The position numbers and the translations under genes were made by a program. The notes beneath the pieces are model-generated. The model was given only the letters and a program-made list of their open reading frames with translations, did not search any database and was not told where the DNA came from. A stretch of DNA of 64,000 bases from Limonium bicolor (Eukaryota; Streptophyta; Magnoliopsida; Caryophyllales; Plumbaginaceae), in the NCBI GenBank assembly GCA_023374045.1, contig CM041780.1:88191627-88255626 (forward strand), in the 5' to 3' direction. Within the stretch, counting starts at the first letter, position 1, and each line of letters starts with the position of its first letter. This document shows positions 58,613-64,000 of this stretch, in pieces.

Positions 58613-58799
58613 TGTTTATGGAATATTTGTGAGAATGTGAGAATATGAATATGTGTATTTTATTAATAGGAGAATAAGCTCCTTGTATATTTGTTTACAG
58701 AGAGAGCCTCTCTATTTATAGAGAGGAGGGTGTACAAAATACATGTGAGAAGCAGTACCGTACAACTAATATTACATTGGTCTATATAACATCCTAACA
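58613..58799 (-). mobile_element. Ty1/copia 3' LTR (187 bases)
   Basis: On the minus strand it runs TGTTAGGATG to ATAAACA, has a TATA box (CTATAAATAG), and an AATAAAA-like poly(A) signal, and follows a TTTTTGAGGGGGAA polypurine tract. The short LTR is normal for copia elements. Confidence 0.85.
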
Positions 58800-58821
58800 T
58801 TCCCCCTCAAAAACAGAGTGG

Positions 58822-59230
58822 TCACACTTGATTTTGCAACAATTCTAGACCAATGTTGTGTAGCATCTGACGGTAGTGGTTGCCAGGAAGAGGTTTGGTC
58901 ATAAAATCTGCCAGTTGTTGTCGACTGGAAACGTGCTCTACATTGATCATCCCTTCTGATAATTTCTGTCGGACATAATGTATGTCCAGCTCAATGTGTT
59001 TCGTCCTTTGATGTTGTACTGGGTTCCTTGCTATGTATATTGCAGACTTGTTGTCGCACCGGATCGGTATGGGAGTCACATCAGGAATGCCCAGTTCAGC
59101 TACTATTCTGCTCAGCCAGGCCAGTTCTGTAGTCACCAGTCTCATGGCTCTGTACTCTGCCTCAGCGGATGATAGAGCCACACTTGCTTGCTTCTTTGAT
59201 TTCCAAGCAACAGGACTTCCTCCTAAAAAT
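58822..59230 (-). pseudogene. pol: Ty1/copia RNase H fragment
   Basis: 119 codons of copia RNase H C-terminus: ALSSAEAEYRAM, ELAWLSRIVAELGI, CDNKSAIYIARNPVQHQRTK, HIELDIHYVRQKL, HVSSRQQLADFMTKPL, then the stop just before the polypurine tract. The rest of the element upstream (right of about 59230) is absent, so this is a 5'-truncated copy. Confidence 0.93.
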
Positions 59231-60318
59231 ATATAAAAACCAGTTTATTGTTACTGCTTCTACCAACGTATTGGAGCAAAGCCATCATGATCTACTCTAT
59301 AGGCTGATGATCTATAGGGGGTGTGCACACTTAAGGACATGGGGTGAGGTGGGTTATCTTATCTGAGGGGTCAAGAGTGTTAGTACTCTATGTCGAAAGA
59401 CCGACTGCCCGAGGATAGTGGAAAGTATATTATGGTGGAAGAAATTGTACCTACACTCAACGGTGGAACTCATTGCTTCACTTGCTGTTATGAAAGTTTG
59501 TTGTTATTTTGGAATGTTCGTTTGTGTGCTTAAGGTGTGGTAAGTAACTTAGATGTTTCCTTGGTTTCATGTATTAACCCTGTTATGAATGTGTTATTTA
59601 TTGTTGTGCTGCTCGGGTGCATAAGTTTTATAAAGATAAAATGTATTTTACAGGTTGTAGTGGGAGTTACTCAATTTACTGATTTGCAACGGCAACCTTT
59701 TCTTGTATGTATGAATTTTATGGTTGCAGATTCCTAACTCTACTTGGATGGCCCTATACTGTGTGGAGGAGGTGGTGGTCAGCCACTTCCTGAATATATC
59801 TCTGGTGGAAGACCTCATCTTGAGGGAAGGGGTACAGGTGGTGGTGATTAGGAAGGTTACCTGTCTTGCTATAAGTTATCGTAGGCTGCAAAGACAAGCC
59901 AGGATGCGCGTACTTCCTGTAGAGGAAGTATGGAGAAGATTCCCAAACTTTAATAGGGACCTTAGATAGTATGTTAGCTGCCTAAATGTTTTAATGTAAG
60001 CTAAGAAGTAATGTAAGACAGTAGTCAACTTGTGAAAAGGTTTAAGTATATGTAGTTTTTGGAGGATGTAAGAGCTAGTGGGAATGTTAGATGTTTACAA
60101 GTATGTTTCTATTTGTACGTGGAAGTTTTTATAATGTGTATGTACATAAATGAAGTTTCAAGTTGATTAGTAAAAAGGGGCAAAGTCTTCAAGGTTTGTT
60201 TCTTAGCCTTAGCGACCACTAGAGAGTGGTTATGGCGGTAGCATCCCGATTAGGTAGTTTCTAGTCTTCCGCTGCATTGTTCCGAAATTTTATAAGCCTG
60301 ATTTTTGGGGGTGTTACA

Positions 60319-61743
60319 GGTTCAACTGAACCCAAAGTGGATTTTGTTGAACTAACCTAAAAATCTTTTTAGACTAATAATCTCAACCCAAACCTTGTTT
60401 TGTACACTTCAGTTTTGGGTTTAGTTTTGAATTTGAGTCAAGATTAACATCCCTAGTAAAAATTATTTACACCCACACAGACTCACTATAACAATATAGA
60501 TCTATTGGGCAATATGTATATCATCAAGGGAGGTAACATAAAACTTGCCTAAAAAAAGAGATCAAAGGGGCAAGTATTTAGTCGTCTCGAATTGTGTAAT
60601 CAATGGAGGCAAGTCAATTAGTTGTCTCCGTTGGTTTGATCAATGGCGGCGACACAGATATTTTGCCTTCGTTGATATGCTATTTGCTGTGAGCCTAGAC
60701 CTGGTAATTTTGACTCAACCCGAACCCAACCATAACTCTATGGGTTAGGGTCTTGATTATTGACCCATTTATTTTTTGGGTTGGGTTAGGGTAGAGATTC
60801 GGACCCATGACCCAACCTAAAACCTGAAAATATATTTGTTAACAATAATAAAATAAATATAAATGTAATATATATATATATATATATATATATATCTATT
60901 ATATATTATATATATATATTTCATACTAAACTATGTCTTAGGCTTAAGTAGAATATATTTTAACAATCAGCCCAAGTCCAGTTGGACTATCCAATCTTTA
61001 AAAATATCACACACTTCATTATGTTACCAACCAAAGGGCTGAACCAGCTCTGCATATCAAACAATCATTTTGAGCTTGACTTCACATCTTATTTGTTTAG
61101 TTTGACTCAACCAGCTTTGCAGTTGCTGATGTAAGATACTATTCCAAGATGTTGTTTCTTTGAATGATATATGCTTTGGCTTTTCTAAATGATGCAACAC
61201 AACTGGGTTGTTTAGATGATATAGAAGGGTGAACAAAGTATGAGATATATGTTTTTATGAATATTTAGCAAAATAAGTATAGTACTTTATGGCTATAAGC
61301 TCTAGAAGTAACTACTGTATTTTAAAAAGTGATATACCAAATGCAACTCAGGGGATGTGATTATATCAATTAAATATTTATGTAATGCTATCCAGGGGTT
61401 GTGAAAGTAGATGTTGTACTTTGAAAAGTGATCTATCAAAATAGCTATTATACTAAATGTATACAATTTAATCTTATGTAATGTGTCATTTATAATTGTG
61501 TCAAGTAATATGGGGTATTGTTTGCATAAAAAATGGGTTGGGTGGTTGGGTTAAGGGTTAAGGTTTAAGGATTTTAAATGGATTGGGTTAGGATCATGAT
61601 TTTTTGACTCATTTTTTTTGGTTGAGTTGAATTGGGTTTATGATATCTTAAATTGATTGGATAAGGGTTGATATCAATCCAATCATGACCCGAATGGCCA
61701 GATATATCAAAATTGTCATCGTTAATAACTTGCCTCTGATTAT
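60319..61743. other. Non-coding AT-rich region with a TA microsatellite
   Basis: No coding domain is visible. A TA microsatellite lies at about 60868-60920. GGGTTGGGTTA-type words occur on both sides of it (60700-60830 and 61530-61690), in a style seen in some non-autonomous DNA transposons, but I cannot place ends. Confidence 0.5.
60868..60920. repeat. TA dinucleotide microsatellite
   Basis: Two runs of TA repeats broken by CTATTATATAT. Confidence 0.9.
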
Positions 61744-61933
61744 GGGGGTGTTCGTTCCCCACGATTGAAAAAATGCACGGCACCCAAGAACTTTATTTTA
61801 CATATGTCATATTATTATTGGAGTTTTTTTCAATTGGGACTCATCACTGCTCTCACAGGATGAGCTTTATCGTAAAGCAGCTATAGCTGCGTTTGAAATT
61901 GCTATGAGATTAATGGCATGACCGAACACCCCC
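61744..61933. mobile_element. Tourist-like MITE 2 (190 bases)
   Basis: Perfect 11-base terminal inverted repeats, GGGGGTGTTCG and CGAACACCCCC, flanked by TAT on both sides (61741-61743 and 61934-61936). No coding capacity. The last bases of the repeat (GTTCG) match those of MITE 1. Confidence 0.75.
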
Positions 61934-61936
61934 TAT

Positions 61937-62549
61937 ATACTAAACCCGAGACGAACTAAAACAACTCCCATCCCTAGATCATGTAGCTCACAGACTCCCC
62001 TCCATCTCGATTGCCTATCTCGGTTGATTTCTAACTGAGCTTCATCTCTCTACCATCTCTACTCTTAATTTCTAACTGAGCTCCATCTCCCTCCATCTCT
62101 ACTCTTGTTAAATTTGGGGCAAATGAGTGAAATCAGGGTTGTGAAAAGAGTATTCTTGTTTTGCAATGGCCGAGGGGTGTCTGTAGTTCCTGGGCGAGTT
62201 GAATATGCTGGGTAAGCGAGTTGTTTGGTTTGGTTTTAAGTTGTTTGGTTTTTTGAACTCGTCCTCTTGGGGAAGCGCACTAGCGAGTTTTGTTAACCTG
62301 GCGTTGTTCTCTCTACAGGAGTTTTTCTTGACGGTCATTTGTGCATTTTTCTTCTTCGGTATGCGTAGTCACGATCAGAAACAAGTTGACACCTGCTTAA
62401 GCTCCAAATTCGTTCTTTCCCTATAAAGTTTCTCTTTAAATCAGTTGAGATTTTTGCATTATTTTAATGTCCCAAGGGATTTCGGGAAGGGGGTTCAAGA
62501 TGAACGCAAATGTTATCATTTCGATTGTGAAGTTAATCTGATAATCCTG
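61937..62549. other. Non-coding flank with a 40-base duplication
   Basis: A 40-base segment TTTCTAACTGAGCTYCATCT plus CTACCATCTCTACTCTT-type sequence occurs twice in tandem at about 62028-62106. A plus-strand frame at 62199-62426 has no recognisable domain. Nothing else is identified. Confidence 0.5.
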
Positions 62550-64000
62550 TTTTTTTTTTGATAATTTACTGCCAAAGGCAGTTTGTGGCAGAGTACGCTT
62601 CAAAAAGAAGCACTTGCCAGGTTACAAAGACACCAGGCATAACAAAAATAATACAAAATAGACCAGAAACAAATAAAACACGCGAGATAAAGAGTCAATA
62701 AGTAAAACACGGATCAAACGGGGAGGGAGATTAGAACTCTAATGAGAGACTATCAGAGAGACTAGATGTCGAGCTCTCCGGGCGATTTTCTTTATTTTTC
62801 TTTTTTCCTTCAACCCTTGCACTTCTTCTCGGCCTTCGAGAGATTTTGAAAGGTTCTCAATAGATAATAAGGGGTTCGGAATATGCACCTTTAGACGCTT
62901 ACCAAAACCAAGGCAAGCAACTGCCTCTTTGTTGGCAATTTTATCGGCCGTGTCTTTCCCAATTAAGCTAGCACCGATATCATAATAAGATTGCATAGAG
63001 TCAGGTATTTCATGTGGCAATAGAATCATGGTGGGATGGTCTGATGTATTACTGGCCACATGGACTGTGTCAATCGCTTCATTAGGTTCAGAGTTGACTA
63101 ATTCAATGTGAGAATCCGACCCAATGACTGAGTGAGCTTCATGAGAAACATCACACACACCCACCAGGAGCATCGTCAATGTTTTCAGGTGCAAGATGGG
63201 CAGATAGAGCAAGTTGTTCATGTAGGGTCTGATCTGGAGGGCACGTAGACAATTAAGTGAATCCACCTGATTATTGGGACCATCTTCAGGAAAACCGTAT
63301 TCAAGCAGACGCAGGGTTCCAAGACAACGCAGTGTATCAGAGCTCTCATGATCTGTCTGAGAATCGTTAGTATCCTTATTGGTACAATCAACACTTCTGG
63401 ATGGGGAACTTGATCTTGAATTTTCCACCTCATCAACTATCTTGTTGTCCTGGCCTGTCACATGCTCCATAGACAGAGTTGGAGACAAGGAAGAAAAAAC
63501 TTGGAGATTGTTGATTTCACTAACACCCATAGTTGTAGGGATATTATTCGTAAGGACAGTGAAAGTTTCATTAATCAAGGTGAATTGATTGGTTTCAATC
63601 CTAACAATCGCCTCTGAGTAGGCTAGAGCGCTTGCTTCTTTGTCTCCCTCAATGGCAATCACTTTTCCTAAGTGTTGGGCAATGGAGATGATATTCTCTG
63701 TAGACCATGCCATCAATGGAATTCCTCGGATTATGATATCCACTAGTCTAGTGTTCGGTTGGTCAGAGGGCTCCCAAGCCTTGATTTTCCAGTGAGCTTT
63801 CTTCTCTAGGAGTTTAATACGGTCTTCAACAGAATGCAGAACAACAACAACCTTATCACCAGAGAGGGGGATGATTTCGTCCACTCGCACCCATTTATTG
63901 AGCTTAATCTTGAGTTGCTCAAAACGAAGATGATTTCCAGATTGTAACACAATACTTCTCTCTAGCTTAGAGACCATCATATTTGAAGCTTTTAAGGAAA
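62550..64000 (-). mobile_element. L1-type LINE copy with ORF1 only, continues past the window
   Basis: On the minus strand an ORF1-like frame is followed by about 180 bases ending CTTTGGCAGTAAATTATC and a 10-A tail (62550-62559), which resembles plant L1 3' ends. No endonuclease or reverse transcriptase ORF2 lies between ORF1 and the tail, so ORF2 is deleted. The target-site duplication would be seen beyond the right edge. Confidence 0.65.
62739..63980 (-). CDS. LINE ORF1-like protein (DUF4283-like), 5' partial
   Basis: 413 codons from ATG 63980; no in-frame stop lies between this ATG and the window edge, so it may start further upstream. The first 150 residues resemble the RNA-binding N-terminal domain of plant L1 ORF1/DUF4283 proteins: VVVVLHSVEDRIKLLEKKAH, WKIKAWEPSDQPNTRLVDII, RGIPLMAWSTENIISIAQHL and GKVIAIEGD. 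The middle is Ser/Asp-rich and low in recognisable structure, and the C-terminus is basic (KEKRKIKKIARRARH). No zinc knuckle is seen. Such proteins bind LINE RNA. Intactness over 413 codons suggests a fairly young copy. Confidence 0.7.
   Translation of the reverse strand: MMVSKLERSIVLQSGNHLRFEQLKIKLNKWVRVDEIIPLSGDKVVVVLHSVEDRIKLLEKKAHWKIKAWEPSDQPNTRLVDIIIRGIPLMAWSTENIISIAQHLGKVIAIEGDKEASALAYSEAIVRIETNQFTLINETFTVLTNNIPTTMGVSEINNLQVFSSLSPTLSMEHVTGQDNKIVDEVENSRSSSPSRSVDCTNKDTNDSQTDHESSDTLRCLGTLRLLEYGFPEDGPNNQVDSLNCLRALQIRPYMNNLLYLPILHLKTLTMLLVGVCDVSHEAHSVIGSDSHIELVNSEPNEAIDTVHVASNTSDHPTMILLPHEIPDSMQSYYDIGASLIGKDTADKIANKEAVACLGFGKRLKVHIPNPLLSIENLSKSLEGREEVQGLKEKRKIKKIARRARHLVSLIVSH

Larger units (their letters stand above)
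55562..60318 (+). mobile_element. Element D 3' LTR, right arm with later insertions
   Basis: Resumes with the TGTAT duplication and ends GGGGGTGTTACA at 60318, the expected LTR terminus. Without E2 this LTR would be about 5.2 kb, partly because it holds later insertions: a MITE (57099-57285), a tandem array (57660-58168) and a copia 3' end (58613-59230). An exon-like segment lies at 56020-56132. The parts 59235-60300 show no recognisable coding sequence. Confidence 0.65.

Noticed and set aside
59724..59969. 81-codon plus-strand frame
   Set aside because: No recognisable motif; it lies in LTR D and appears to be chance.
60690..61700. A hAT or Helitron element from GGGTTGGGTTA words
   Set aside because: No terminal inverted repeats, target duplication or Helitron ends could be placed.
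1..64000. tRNA, rRNA or microRNA genes
   Set aside because: No cloverleaf or conserved rRNA words were recognised by eye; the only tRNA-like match is the E2 primer site.

Overview
The window looks like plant nuclear DNA made almost entirely of nested transposable elements. Supporting this are several Ty3/Gypsy chromovirus (Tekay/Del-like) polyproteins with C-terminal chromodomains, LTRs of about 4-5 kb, a Tat/Ogre-type element with 5.3-kb LTRs, a Ty1/copia fragment, Tourist-like MITEs and an L1-type LINE ORF1. I see no convincing intact host gene. The species cannot be told. Long repeat copies differ largely by one-base length changes in homopolymers, so some frameshifts may be sequencing errors.

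Layout: 1-1466 is the 3' end of a plus-strand element and 1467-5736 its LTR (A). 5737-9820 is a minus-strand LTR (B), probably solo and truncated. 9821-12605 is AT-rich and unassigned. 12606-13084 is a minus LTR end (C), cut at 13085 by a plus LTR (F) that runs into a 500-N gap (13953-14452). From 14453 to 43280 lies minus-strand Gypsy element E1: 3' LTR, pol (15546-18900), an AlkB-type dioxygenase domain (19041-19778), gag (19915-21321) and a 5' LTR. That 5' LTR (21531-43280) is split by a 17.6-kb non-coding Tat/Ogre-like element at 23210-40843 with TSD CCAAG. 43281-45049 is half of a B-type LTR (B2). 45050-60318 is the 3' end of plus-strand element D, whose LTR is split by a complete 9.05-kb minus-strand chromovirus E2 (46512-55561, TSD TGTAT) and also holds a MITE, a copia 3' end and a tandem array. 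60320-62549 is non-coding with a second MITE, and 62550-64000 is an ORF1-only LINE copy.

Nesting order, oldest first: D; B2 into D's integrase; E1 into B2; the Tat-like element into E1's 5' LTR. E2 entered D's LTR separately.

The standout is E1. Between its gag zinc knuckle and its protease it carries a nearly complete plant ALKBH1-like 2-oxoglutarate/Fe(II) dioxygenase domain with its metal-binding and 2-oxoglutarate-binding residues present. Candidate GT-AG introns join gag to it in frame. E2, the other long chromovirus here, has zinc knuckle and protease directly adjacent, so E1's arrangement is a real gain. A retrotransposon carrying its own nucleic-acid demethylase is the candidate undescribed system.
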